Of a stretch of 64,000 nt of DNA, positions 33,813-45,455 are shown one piece after another. The DNA is taken from the NCBI GenBank assembly GCA_026874595.1, contig CM049311.1:38646676-38710675 (forward strand). The letters are read 5' to 3'. A program made the position numbers and the translations under genes. The stretch is from Sipunculus nudus. Taxonomy: Eukaryota; Annelida; Sipuncula; Golfingiida; Sipunculidae. The notes beneath the pieces are model-generated. The model saw nothing but the letters and a program-made list of their open reading frames with translations, was not told where the DNA came from and ran no database searches. Every line of letters starts with the position of its first letter. Position 1 is the first letter of the stretch.

Positions 33813-34178
33813 TCTTGGGGGTATGGCTCAGCTTTGGAGATTATTACACACCCAGGGCCTGCAGGTGTAGTAGCTAAAGAAGGCCTGTTAATTAGGATAT
33901 AACATGAGAGGACGCACGTCATACTGTCGTCACGTAGTCCGAAACTGAAATGGAATTCTAAGCTAGCATTAAAAAAATGAAAGAAGGAAGTCCAGTTAGG
34001 CTTAACTGAAAAACCACGAGGTAAAAAACCCATAGAGATTACGACCAAGAATACTTGACACCCACTTTAAATATCAATTACTCGATTGAGTTTTATGATT
34101 GAATGCATAGGCCTACTGACACGATATACAGGCACACTTATTAATATTATAGTTTATACAGTAAGGCCAAAATGAAAA

Positions 34179-34487
34179 AAAAGTATGGTTCCCAGGCACT
34201 TTTTTTCATAAATCAATGCGGGCGGGTCGTTTTTTATTTTTAATTCTATGGTATGTTTCGATAAAAATGTCAAACGATAAGGGAAAAGCATGATAATAAC
34301 AGATTTATTTTGCTAAACAAGTAAAAGCACTACATAACAAAGAAAACTGTATGATTTTAACCTCTTGAAAGAAATGTCCGGGCGGCTGAAACTCAAAATT
34401 GGCAAGTTTCTATTGATAATCAAAATAAAAATTTTGATGCGGAGGTTTAAAATTTATGCGGGCGGTGCCTGAGAACCATACCTTTTA
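34179..34487. mobile_element. MITE with GGTTCTCAGGCAC-type inverted ends, copy 1
   Basis: Left end AAGTATGGTTCCCAGGCAC and right end GTGCCTGAGAACCATACC are inverted repeats. A shorter related copy with the same ends lies at 59822-60037 in an intron of the MFI-like gene. Internal shared words include GCTAAACA(A/G)G and AAAAGCACT. The target duplication is unclear because of flanking (ATTT)n. Confidence 0.65.
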
Positions 34488-34489
34488 TT

Positions 34490-35404
34490 TATTTATTTAT
34501 TTATTTTTTTGCCTTATGCACTCGACAGACGTATGGACTGGGCCCTATACATTACAATACATAACGGATGTATATGAATCCAGGCATTACTTCTTATTTT
34601 GATTGACAAACCGCAAGGGAGAGATGTTAGGGGCATACCTGTGCATGCAACATAGCATGATGGTAAAATTTTAAAGCAGCCAATGAAATTTATAGTAGGC
34701 CCTACATTGTATAAATGTATATAAAATAACATAAAAAGGGCCATGTTTACAATGTTTTTTTTTCTTTTCAATTGCTATAACTTTTACTAGAGGTAAATAT
34801 TTTTTTAATAAACAATGTGATAGTTAATTATAAAAACTTGAGTCAATTATGCATACATTGAACAACAAATTCTTAGATTTAACCATTTAATTCCCCATGT
34901 AACAAATATATAAATATATTTCTTTCGATTTTACATCCTAAAATATTTGTAACTACCGTGAATATTACAGTAGATAAACAAGACATTTATGCTGAACAGT
35001 GCACAAGAAACCTTATTACGATCGGAGTGTGCAACCACTAGATTACATTTTCATCAATTAGTGGTAGTGGTACTCTGTGCCTGAAGGTCACATGGTCTTA
35101 TTTATGCACACGACCCAGGGCTTGAATAGAGTAGTGAATTGTCTGGCTTTCTCTGGTTGGCTCTAGCCATCATGTGATGGAGCATTAAAAACAACCCATT
35201 GTTTGATTTTTAAGCATGTTCAGCATAATCTCCAATAAAATTGACAGAATTGGTCAATTTTTTTAAAATCTGTGGCCAATCAAAGACATGTTGTCCAAAT
35301 GCTTGTTTGGGACTGCTTGGAGGGGTATTTTGGGCTTCACTGCATTCGGGCCAGGATGGTTAAAAAAGGAGATGCACAAGCCCCCATTTTCTTGGTCTAG
35401 TTTG

Positions 35405-35435
<31 letters not shown>

Positions 35436-36105
35436 AAAAAATTTTCCTTGCAAATCAGAGTAAAAAATGGGAATAATTTCAAATCGCATCGAGACCTAGA
35501 GTTAAAAATGTGCGCATTGAAAATGCACGAGCGCCCCCCTGGGGTCACACAGGTGTGACAGAAAGGGTGTCCTATTTTGTGGAACAGCCCTTGATAAACC
35601 CCCCTACTTCATCCGAGTGTAACAAAATAAGTGATAACTAAATTAATATGGGAAATTTAAGCCTAGGATAGGCTGTGCTTGAGTTTTTATTCCAAAACTG
35701 TATATCTTAGTATTTTTTGCACAGATAAATTTTACCATAATTGCAAATTACTTGCATTTCAGTTGACGTCCGGCCGACGTACGTCCGACTCACGTCCGAG
35801 ATGAATGACGGTTAATAAAATTATTATTAGTCAATATTTACTCACGTTACTCTGTGTGATCAAAGATCTATTTACGGACAATGGCCATGTGAAATTTTAT
35901 AGGTATTTGATGAGTAGTTATTAAAATATGTCGATATTTGTAAAATCGGCGTCCGACATCCGGCGTCCGGGTTTTACACACAGCCAACGGAGAGCGAGTT
36001 TTGGATAACCGAACAGTTCTCGGAAAACAATACATTATCGCTACTGACCACCGGTGTTCACGTCTTAATATTTAAGGCCTTTTATTGGTATTTTTTACTT
36101 TAGAC
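34490..36105. other. Intergenic region upstream of TMEM35A-like gene
   Basis: Contains (ATTT)n at 34484-34507, a (TA)n run at 35406-35430 and, at 35760-35800 and 35945-35975, CpG-bearing GACGTCCG/CGTCCG clusters that may belong to the promoter. No coding exon seen. A promoter cannot be defined from sequence alone. Confidence 0.45.
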
Positions 36106-39100
36106 ATGTCAAACATTGTGATAACAGTATTATCATTGACCATCGGGTTTTTCTTCATCCTGATCGGCTCCCTGAAACTCTCGCCAGCAATCAGTGAAGA
36201 TGTTTACCGTGAGATGGTGAGTCTGAACTGAACAGAGCCAATACAGCTGTTGCTAGACTGGTACCCTGCTCTATTATGGCCCTCAGCCGAGCAAAGAGAT
36301 AGGCGTACAACGCCATCTTAAGTACTCCCAGTTGCAACTCCTGACTTACCTGTAGACTGGTTTCAGCTCCAGTATGCACGCTCATACCGGTTGACATGGA
36401 TGTGCACGCAATCCTGGTTGAGTATCCATGAAGATTTCCTATAAAATAGCTTGATTTAGTTATTTCTAGTTTTCAAATATTGATGAATGATTTGTTGCAC
36501 AAAAATTGAATAACGGATGTATAGATAATACGATATACTGAATCTTTGATATTCCACTGCGCGTAACAGTGATTAATTATTAATATCTATTAATCCAATC
36601 ATTAATGTCACACGTAATGTACAGCCAACTTTTGGTAACTTCTCTGAGCATACGAAATGCTGATTTTTATCATATATAATATATACTGGAGTTGGAACCA
36701 GTCTGCCAGGAGTACATAACATGGCGTTGTACACCCGTCTCTATGATTGGCCTAGAGCAGCGGTGCCATAATAGAGTGGGGTACCAGTCTAAGCCGTAGC
36801 CTGTAGACAATGTAGTGTAGACTCTCTGACTGTGACTTTCTGACTATAACTTGAATAAGGCCTCATGGGTCTGAAGTGTTACTGCCCTCTCCTGGCAGCT
36901 GTCAAGTTTAGCATCATGCAGGAACAGCACACACTGAAATCACATGTACAGTATTATATATGGGCCCATTGTGATATATTGTTACATTCATTTGCCTCGT
37001 GTAACGCATAGATTTTTCTCAAAGAAAAACATAATTTTGCATTATTAGAAGAAATCTGTGTGTTCAGAATGGGCCTTACATTATGGAACATGAAAATATT
37101 AATAAACTGTCTCTTCTCATTTCCTCATTTTCACCTTTTAAGTGTTCCTGCAGATGTATGTCCCTACACTCATTTCACCTAATTTACATAAATTGCCAGA
37201 GAATATTAGAAGCAGCCTGGGTTTGGTTGAAATTAAACTTACAATCTCTAAATCAAGAGTGGTACATTAGGAACCATTTTGTATTTGAACACCTTTATTT
37301 TAAGTAAGGTGGGTGCCGCCCCCACACCCGTGCTCGGGCAGGAAACATAGGTTCTGCTGACCCCTCCTCCTGTTATATAATGAACTCCAGGTATGAGCAA
37401 AATTAATTTCTCAGGAAAATATGAGTAATCTGTCTTTGTACAAAAAAAAAATATGCAACACCCATTTTGACCAAGCGGTTATGTAAGGCCAATTCTGAAC
37501 AACTACCAAAATCTTAGAAATCCTCATAAATGGCACCCAACCAGCTTAGTCAAGCATCTGTATCAGATGCTATACATATATATTCATATGGATTTACTCT
37601 ACTCTTATTGAATAATTAATAGGTCAAATTTTGCTCCCTCTGTATTTATGCTTCATCGACCTATTATGACATTAAGACTATATTATCCTAGCCGCATATC
37701 CATTGCCAGTGCTGACAGGGTGTCGGGTCTATCTGTCTGAGCCTATGGCCTATGCATGAGGTTTGCTGGGCCAGCGAGTTGTCACTCAAAATAAAATGTA
37801 ACAACACTGGGGCTGTGCACTCCTAGCTGGGCTGGTATTTGTTTCAGTGGCGACAGTCTTAAATTCGACAGCAAAATTCGACCTATTATCTAACAAGAGT
37901 AGGATTTACCTTTGGTATTTTTGTTCAAAATGGATAACATAACTTCCTTAACACAGGTAGTGATAGAAGTAAGCAGTAGGAGCAGTGTCAGTTTCTGATC
38001 AATCAGGTCTATGTACCAGTAATGAACAGACTACCAGTATTTCATAGCCCCAGCCTGTCTGTCAGGTATTTGAAGGCAGAAAACTTTTTCACAGAGACAA
38101 TAAGAGGGTCTGTTGTTTTTACAGATTGGCACATCTTATAATCAGCTGACAGCTTCTTCATTCACATGCATCCATTGACATGTTTTGGAAAAGGTTGATT
38201 GTGTTATATTTTGAGTAAATTAGCCTCTACACAATGTTTTTCCAATTATGATCAAATGTTTGTAAATACTACATCCAGGATGAAAATGTGCGTGTAGAAC
38301 ACTCATGATCAGTGAATGTTAGATACTGATCAGTGAATGTTAGATACTTCACTGATATGTTCTGTCACCAGTCATATTAGTCTCATAAATCTGTAACACA
38401 GCTGTTCACTTTGATTTCAGAGAAAAGTATTCATAAGATCTGCCAAAAAGTTTCCTTTCGCAGAGATGACTGGTTGGACCCCGGATCCACATGCATTTCG
38501 AAAAGTAGTTGGGACCACAGAAGTGGTGTCTGGTATTCTTTTAGCCATTATTCCAGGTAAGCTAATGTAGTGAGTTTCATGTTAAACAGTTAGAAAGCAA
38601 TGATAAGAAGACTAACAATTAAGCCCTTGCCCCCCCCAAAAAAAAACCCCCACATAATCTGCTTGTTCCAAATTTTAACTGAACTAGCCAACCAACTGGC
38701 TTTAGTATCTATAAACTTGAAATCTGCATTCTAAGAAATGCAAACCTCTGTGATGCTCCCAAAACTGTGTTTTCATTCACTTATTTGCCCCATATTCCCT
38801 GGTGCATATGTGCATGAGTGACTTTTACATTTCTGCTTATTCCTTGATGACATTCCTGAATCCAGATCATGTTCTGGATCCACAAAAAAAAATCTACTGG
38901 ATTCTTCATTGGCCCATTCCAAAAACACCTTGATAATTTCATGAGATTCTGTTCATGATTATGTGAGTTGCGTTGTGAACAAATGCAGACACCCCCAAAC
39001 AGAGATGAAGGGATACCCTAATGGTGGAGGCAATTTCATGACTGTTACATGAATGTAGAGCAACCAGAAGGAGTGGAAAGATAAAAACATGCATGAGAAA

Positions 39101-41691
39101 GAATTATACTGGATGTGAATTTATACAAAAGAAAAACATAGTCTGCTTGTTCCAAAATTTTAACTTAACTAGCTAACCAACTGGCTATAGTATCTATAAA
39201 CTTGAAATCTGCATTCTGAGGAATGCAAGCCTCTGCAATGCTCCCATTACTATGTTTTTATTCACTTATTTGCCCCATATTCCCAGGTTCATTCGTACAT
39301 GAGTGACTTTTACATTTCTGCTTACCGGTATTCCTTGATGACATTCCTTAATCCAGTTCATGCCTGGATCCACACCAACATCTAATGGATTCTTAATTGG
39401 CCAATTCAAAAAATTACCCTGATAATTTCATGAGATGCTGTTTGTGATTGTTTGAACAAACGCAGACACACGAACAGAGATGAAGGCTTACCCTCCTGGT
39501 GGAGGCAATTACATGACTGTCACATGAATGTAGAGCAACCAGAAGGGTGGGAAAAATTATAATATGCTTGGGAAAGAATTATACTAGATGTGAGTTTATT
39601 CCAAATTTATGTAATGCCAAAAGTAATGTTGGTTTCTCTGACACTATGTATCAGTTCTTACCTGCACATCAAAAATGTTTATTTCTATTTTCAGCAGAAA
39701 TTCAGTGATTTTATTCTCCAGCTGCCAGGACAATATTTACAAGAAAACCATATAATAAAATTTCAATAAAAGTTCAGCTGTTTGGAAAAACAGTTCTGTT
39801 ATGCTCATGTATTCCCTTTATCTTATGTAATTTTTATCAAGATTTATAATGAAAAGTTAAAAAAAATTCACCCTTCTGCACTGATTTATGAAAAAAAGGT
39901 GTTTTGTTTACTGTCTAAATTTGATTAATAGTGACTGTTGTGACAGAAAAATAGATGTTTCTGATTTTTGTGTGACTTTGTCTTTGACATGATGCTTTGT
40001 TTGTTTCCACAGGCCCCCTGAAGCAGGTAGCTAACATGGTGTTATTAATTCTGATGGTCGGAAGCGTGTACATACATTATGCTCTAGGAGACCCCATGAA
40101 TAGGATGACGCCTTCCCTCATATTTAGTCTACTACTGGGATGCAGATTCATTGTCTTTCTGCAGGTAAGCTGGCAGTCATCATTATTCTGTTTGTCTTTC
40201 TTGTTGATAAAAAGAAAAACAAAAACATTTATGAGATATTTTCATGTAGTTTAATATTAGATTGCTCAAGGCGACTTATTCTCACTTAGTGCTTAATATA
40301 GCATACCTTTTTTTAATTTATCTTTAAGATGTTACAAAATCATGTGAAAATGAGTGAAAAGTTTAAAAACTGTACCAGGTTTAAAATAAATATTTATTTG
40401 ATGGGGTCTAATTTGAATATAAACCACTTGTAGATTTATTTTAGATATAGGGCTTTTTGACAATAATGATACCTTAACCACAAGCAAAAGAGGAAGAAAG
40501 AAGACAAAGGAAATACTCCTCATTCTGGTGTTTACAGAACACTTCTTTGATATCAAGCTTTATTATTGTCAAGCTTATTGTCCACTGACTTAATTTATAT
40601 CAGATAAAACCCATTGATCATGCTAGATTTTATCACTTATTTGCATGTATAAATGTCAGATACAAATGTACATGTTTCTTACAGTCTTTTACATAAGGAT
40701 GTAAAAGACATGTTTTACATGATGTTAATTAACGTTAATTAAGTATAAGAAACATTCTTACAAGATGAGGCAAGAAGAAAGATATTAAAGCAACCAGATG
40801 TCGCTCCTTTACATTCAGTTGCATGTCCACAGAAACACAATCTGATTACATAAAAATGGGTCGTAACTGCTTTTCCCTTAAATAAATGACAAATGCCTGT
40901 ACACCAATACCACCAACATATGTACAGTTTGGTGCTTGTCTAGAACCCAAACAACACATGACTGAGAACGTTTAAGTTTTCTTGATTTGTTCAAACTGCT
41001 TCAATGTAATAGTGTCAGTGGCATAAGATGATGTGATTGTTAAGATGACAAACTGAACTGGAAATCAATGTCTTTCTGAGAGTCCAGTTGGCGAGAAAAT
41101 ACTCTCTCGTAGTCATCTTAGTTTACTAATTATAATGTATATATTAAAAGCAAAAATCTGTTATCATTCATAACAACCATTAAAAAAGGATTGTTCTCTC
41201 ATCATTAAAAAGATGCACATTAGTATTTTTCATTTTACTGCACTCATGACAGTGCTATCTACAAACCAAGGTTGCCACTTTAAGAAAATCTTGTTGTTAT
41301 AGTCGCCAGCCTAGGTCTGGCGACTTTAGGCTAATCGTCGTGTCTGTTTGTTTGTTTGTTTGTTTGTCTGTTTGTCCGCATGCTACAGGTCGCAATTTTG
41401 CAGCAATTGATCTGAAACTTATAGGTCAAGTGTAAAATCGGTATCCCTCGGAGCCTATTGTTTTTGGCCTTGATTGGTCCAAGGGCAAGGTCACGGTTCT
41501 TGGCAAACACTGGCGACTATGTCATGATTACATCTTGCACTTGTTTAATATTCTAATTACATATTTGTTGTTTATGGTCACAGGTTAGAGCAAGGGAGAA
41601 CAGACTTGAAAAGCAGAGGCTTGCGATGGAAGCAGCAGGGAATCAGTCTGAAGAAGAATCTGTCACAGCTGAGGATAAGAAGACACAATAG
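36106..41691 (+). CDS. TMEM35A: TMEM35A/NACHO-like acetylcholine-receptor chaperone, complete, four exons
   Basis: Exons: 36106-36216, 38421-38556, 40013-40164 and 41584-41691, all with GT-AG introns and matching phases (0, 1, 0), giving 168 residues; vertebrate TMEM35A is of similar length. The family (NACHO, DoxX-like fold) is an ER-resident chaperone needed for assembly of nicotinic acetylcholine receptors. Four hydrophobic segments are visible: residues about 3-22, 66-83, 88-107 and 118-133. Family-type text includes GSLKLSP in exon 1 and GTTEVVSGI in exon 2. The last residues are DKKTQ, placing lysines at -4 and -3, a dilysine (KKxx) ER-retrieval signal. The start ATG has G at -3. Intron lengths are 2.2, 1.5 and 1.4 kb. 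TMEM35B is an alternative, but length and layout favour TMEM35A. Confidence 0.88.
36244..36791. mobile_element. Long inverted repeat in intron 1 (probable MITE)
   Basis: Arms 36249-36387 and 36665-36791 are inverted copies: TAGACTGGTACCCTGCTCTA and ACAACGCCAT on the left, ATGGCGTTGT and TAGAGTGGGGTACCAGTCTA on the right. A 280-bp AT-rich loop lies between. The left arm begins about 30 bp after the exon 1 donor. The outer ends (TAGACTGGTACC / GGTACCAGTCTA) look like TIRs. Confidence 0.7.
36792..38420. other. Intron 1 remainder of TMEM35A-like gene
   Basis: Intronic sequence up to the exon 2 acceptor (TTGATTTCAG at 38411-38420). The 74-codon ORF at 37083-37307 has no recognisable family. A short direct repeat GATCAGTGAATGTTAGATAC occurs twice near 38308-38349. 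Confidence 0.5.
38657..39595 (+). repeat. 484-bp direct duplication in intron 2
   Basis: Unit 1 starts at 38657 and unit 2 at 39141 (both TCTGCTTGTTCC). They share TAGTATCTATAAACTTGAAA, TTTGCCCCATATTCCC and GTAGAGCAACCAGAAGG. Small indels separate the units. No coding signal. Confidence 0.8.
40165..41295. other. Intron 3 of TMEM35A-like gene, no other feature
   Basis: AT-rich intronic sequence. The minus-strand 74-codon ORF at 40332-40556 has no recognisable homology pattern. Confidence 0.5.
41296..41530 (+). repeat. Dispersed repeat related to the 12.2-13.9 kb array
   Basis: Starts with a hairpin (GTCGCCAGCC / GGTCTGGCGAC), then (TTTG)n at 41344-41371, CGCATGCTACAGGTCGCAAT, GGGCAAGGTCACGG and a final CTGGCGACTA. 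The layout (TTTGTTTG, CTACAGGC, GGTCAAGGTCA) parallels the units at 12.2-13.9 kb. It lies 50 bp upstream of exon 4. Confidence 0.6.
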
Positions 41692-42127
41692 GATTCCACT
41701 TCCAGCATCTCATCTTTATGTTATCACTACACACTGTGCAAGTGGCTGTCTTATCTCCTCAGTATTGACACTACACTCTGTAAAACTGGCTGGGTTATCT
41801 CATCAGTGTTATCACTACACACTGTACATGTGGTGTGCGTTATCTCATGAGTGTTATCTCAGTAGTGGTGCAATGGGTAGGTCATGAACCAAACATCATA
41901 CTAGTCAAAAGCACGATGTATTATCACAGTTTCAGCACAGCAGGCAATATGCTTTTTAGATGTTTTATTTGTGGTTGTTTCATAAGTTATTATTAATTGT
42001 AGATCTGTATTATCTTACTGGTGACCCCTCAGTTAAATGTATTTGCCTGTCTAAACTTTAGAATAGGTTTCCAGGGCAAGTTATATGATCTCATTTCATC
42101 AGTGATACCTAAACTGTTTACTCAGTA
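41692..42127 (+). other. Probable 3' UTR of TMEM35A-like gene
   Basis: Follows the stop codon. It contains degenerate repeats of TATCACTACACACTGT and TTATCTC(A/C)TCAGT with about 50-bp spacing (41718-41870). A poly-A signal cannot be assigned with confidence. Confidence 0.4.
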
Positions 42128-42370
42128 GTGCAGGTTTATAGGCAGTTTATGGCTCCTGTAGTTCTGACAAACTTTGTTATCTCAGTAGTAGTGGTTGATA
42201 GGCAGTTTATGGCTCCTGTAGTTCTGACAAACTTTGTTATCTCAGTAGTGGTAGTTTATAGGCAGTTAAAGGCTCCTGTAGTTCTGACAAACTATGTCAT
42301 CTCAGTGGTAGTGGTTGTTAGGCAGTTTATGGCTCCTGTAGTTCTGACAAAATAAGTTATCTCAGTATTG
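42125..42370 (+). repeat. 60-bp minisatellite, four units
   Basis: Four units with 60-bp spacing, each containing GGCAGTTTATGGCTCCTGTA (or AAAGG variant) followed by TTCTGACAAACT and TTATCTCAGTAGT. Because 60 is divisible by 3, the array is open as a 75-codon frame, but this is a periodicity effect. It shares the TTATCTCAGTAGTG word with the preceding region. Confidence 0.9.
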
Positions 42371-42649
42371 GTACTGCATGCTAGTGTGTTTTATAGTGCC
42401 CTGTGTAATTCAGTGTGAGCTTTTTACCTTCAGATAGTATCTCTTTCTTTTATGGTAAAATTGCACATCTGCTTATATTGACAGTATATAAAATGACTGA
42501 AGTTTGAATACCAGCTGATATTAATCATATATAAAATAACTGATGTTTGTCTGATGATATCTTCAGCAGAATCATTGAGTGATTATAAGGTTTCGGAACT
42601 AGTTTGGCGATAGGTTCTTAGTGGAATATGAATCTCATGTTAATAATAA

Positions 42650-43060
42650 TTAATACTGTGGTTGGCTTCATATTTGCGACATTAAAATTTGCAATTATCA
42701 TCTTTTCAGTGTTTCACAAGGGTTCCGTTTTCATGATCTCAACTTACAAAAGACCTACACAGAGTATAACCATTTGTTTACTTATAACTTATTTTAAAAA
42801 AAAATCTTAATAATTGCACGGGGACACAAGGGAATATCAACTTATAGTGGAATTTGGTATTCATTAATGGCAGATAATTTGATAGATCAGCATGATATCA
42901 TTCATATTAGTATTATTCATCATTTAATCTTTTACCTATTAACTGACTCTTATTTACAAAGGCTTTATTTTTGCAAAAATTCCCCTTTCGCAAATATTGC
43001 AAATTTGCAACCCTCGCAAACATAAAGGATATCACAGTATACTATTTCTGCAGGTATTTC
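42650..43060 (+). repeat. Dispersed repeat, copy 1 (TTCGCAAATATTGC family)
   Basis: Matches 44037-44475: GGTTGGCTTCATATTTGCGA, TTTTCAGTGTTTCACAAGGG, GGCAGATAATTTGA and CTTTCGCAAATATTGCAAAT in the same order. Non-coding. Confidence 0.65.
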
Positions 43061-43080
43061 CGATTAAGAACAGTTATAAT

Positions 43081-43240
43081 AATCATTCTTTGATGGATGT
43101 CTGAGCTTGTGTATCTACAAGCTGTTTGAAAACAAGGTATGTGTGCAAATGTTGACAAACAAACTGTGTAACCTAAGTTGCCTGGTTGCATATGTGTGGA
43201 AGTTGATAGGTTACCAGCTGCAAAACACCCTTTGCAATAC
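43081..43240 (+). repeat. Dispersed repeat shared with the right window edge
   Basis: GAGCTTGTGTATCTACAAGC, CAAATGTTGACAAAC and a TGCAAAACACCC-like word recur in order at 63855-63995. Non-coding. Confidence 0.6.
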
Positions 43241-44036
43241 TTTAGTTTGTCTGACTTGCTCCTGGATGTCCATGTTGAATGTGTTTGGATTTTTAAAAAT
43301 CTTAAGGATTTTCTTGAAACTCATTTTGAATATTAATAGTTTCTCACCTGTTTTACATTCTCAGCAAAATTTACGCATATTTTATGAGGTCAGAGGTCTC
43401 CAGATATGCAACAGGTGTACTGCAAATGGTGCTCTTGTTGAGTTTGTCAGGAATACATTTAATTGATGAACTTAATTTTATTATTTCAAGAAAATACAGT
43501 GGAACCTGTTGGACTAGCCTAAGGTGGTCTAATCACAGATGGTCAATTTATACAGGTCAGATATACCCAATGTAAATGCTATTGGTTCACCCAAGGATGG
43601 TCTTATTTGACAGTCTGTCTTACAGACATTGTACATTGATTTCAGTTTTTGAAGAGTTTACAGGGATGTACAAGTTTTATTTATTCATGATTTGCTCAGT
43701 TTTTCCAGCTTTTAATTACGGTAAAGGGTACTACAGATATTACATTCATTTTGTGGATTTTACTTGATACCTGGGCATTTTAATTTTTGAGATAAAGTTA
43801 GGTGTGTAGTTTTAATGTATTGTGTATCATTTGTATTATATTAGATTTTTGAATTCATCAGCAATAGCCAGCTTAAATACATATGTTACAGGCATTTTGA
43901 AGTGCACATCATTCCCATGAACAACATCTCCTGATCTGTTTGACACCTGAGTAGGTCGTGTTGGTCAGGCCTTATCATAAAACCCTTTCAAAAAGTTGTT
44001 CCTGTATTCTTAACCTTTGTCTTCTTCATATACATA
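43241..44036. other. Intergenic, nothing recognised
   Basis: AT-rich sequence between two copies of a dispersed repeat. Short ORFs only. Confidence 0.45.
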
Positions 44037-44475
44037 CACTGGTTGGCTTCATGTTCGCAAGGTTACAATTTCATGATTTTCACTTTTCAGTGTTTTACAA
44101 GGGTTCCATTTTTTGCAGTCTCACCAAAAAAAGACCTAGGTAGAGTTAATCATTATTATACAAAGGACATATTTGCAAGTACTATGTTTGCAAAATCGTG
44201 ACAATTGCACAAGGATCCAAAGGAATATAGACTGAGTAAAAGTTATTTTTCCAAAATGGCAGATAATTTGAAAGTTCTGATATCATTTACAATAGCATGC
44301 AATCTTTGAACAAACAAGATATATTATTATTTATGATGTCAATATATTACCTTTCAACTTACCTTCAGTGATTGGGCCTCGTATTCACGAAGGTTTATTC
44401 TTGTGATAAATCCTCTTTCGTGAATATTGCAAATTTAAAAAAAACGTGAGCAAAAAGGGAACCACAGTATTACAT
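44037..44475 (+). repeat. Dispersed repeat, copy 2 (TTCGCAAATATTGC family)
   Basis: Second copy of the 42650-43060 repeat, with comparable ends (GGTTGGCTTCATGTTCGCAA to GGGAACCACAGTATTAC) and internal divergence. Confidence 0.65.
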
Positions 44476-45379
44476 TCACTGCAAATATTACCAGAGAGAC
44501 AGCTTTATAATTTACAAGTATGTAAAATGATAAGAAAAGAATTGTCTTCTCTCAGTCTGATAAAATTAATAAAACAGAGATACACCATGAAGTTATATAG
44601 TGAAACCTCAAAATTACATCCACCAAAGCGACCTCCATAAAGTGGTTGCATTTTAAAGCTGGTTGTCCAAGCATGGTCTGATATAAAGAGCAAAGAAGAA
44701 TGGGGACTGTGAACAAGTGGTCTTTATTTTGAGATGGCACTAATCTGAGTTGGTCGTAAGACAAGGTTTAACTGGATCATATTCATGCTTTCAGCTTTTG
44801 TGTTTTTGTAACTAATGTGTAATTTTGGACATGCATCTTCCAAATACACCTATTATGATGCATCATGTAAAACAATGTTTTTTTTCATGAGCTAAACTTG
44901 CAGTTTAGTGGACTTTTACAAAGGGAAATCTGAAACCACTTTACTATTTTCAAGTCAAGTTGGTTCCTAGTGTTTAGAGATGCAAAATGATTTACATGTA
45001 CCTTTATGGACACCATCCCATTGGCGCCGTATTTAATATATTTAAAAAAAATGTTCTGACTTTTGTTTTTTGAGGCTTAGAAAAAGAGGATGACTGCTGT
45101 TCCTAAATATATTTTACAGTTGAAAATCTGTTCTTGCACACACACACACATACACAGCTGATGACATTGATATTGGAAATAGGTGCCAGCAGTCAGCTAT
45201 GACGTCAGGTAGGTTTACCGAGTTATTTGTCTCTCCCAGAGAAGAACTCTCTCTGCTAAGTCAAAGAGGTGACTCAAATTAAAAGAGTTTACATGTAGAT
45301 TTCTCAAGCAACGGACCAAAAGAAGGAGAGTTTCTTCTTATGCTTAAGACTCAGAATTTAAGAAAGAAAATGTGTGCAT
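44476..45379. other. Intergenic, nothing recognised
   Basis: No exon or transposon protein seen; (CA)n near 45136-45154. Confidence 0.45.
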
Positions 45380-45455
45380 ATAGGCTGATGAAAATGTGCA
45401 TGTGTGTGTCCGATGTTTCCATATAGGTTGATGAATGAAAATGTGCAGGTGTGAC
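45380..45455 (+). repeat. Minisatellite left of LINE remnant
   Basis: About two units of roughly 46 bp: GATGAAAATGTGCATGTGTG followed by TCCGATGTTTCCATATAGG. It continues on the far side of the LINE at 47055-47200. Confidence 0.75.

Noticed and set aside
42128-42355. 75-codon repetitive ORF
   Set aside because: Open only because the repeat period (60 bp) is a multiple of three and the units lack a stop.
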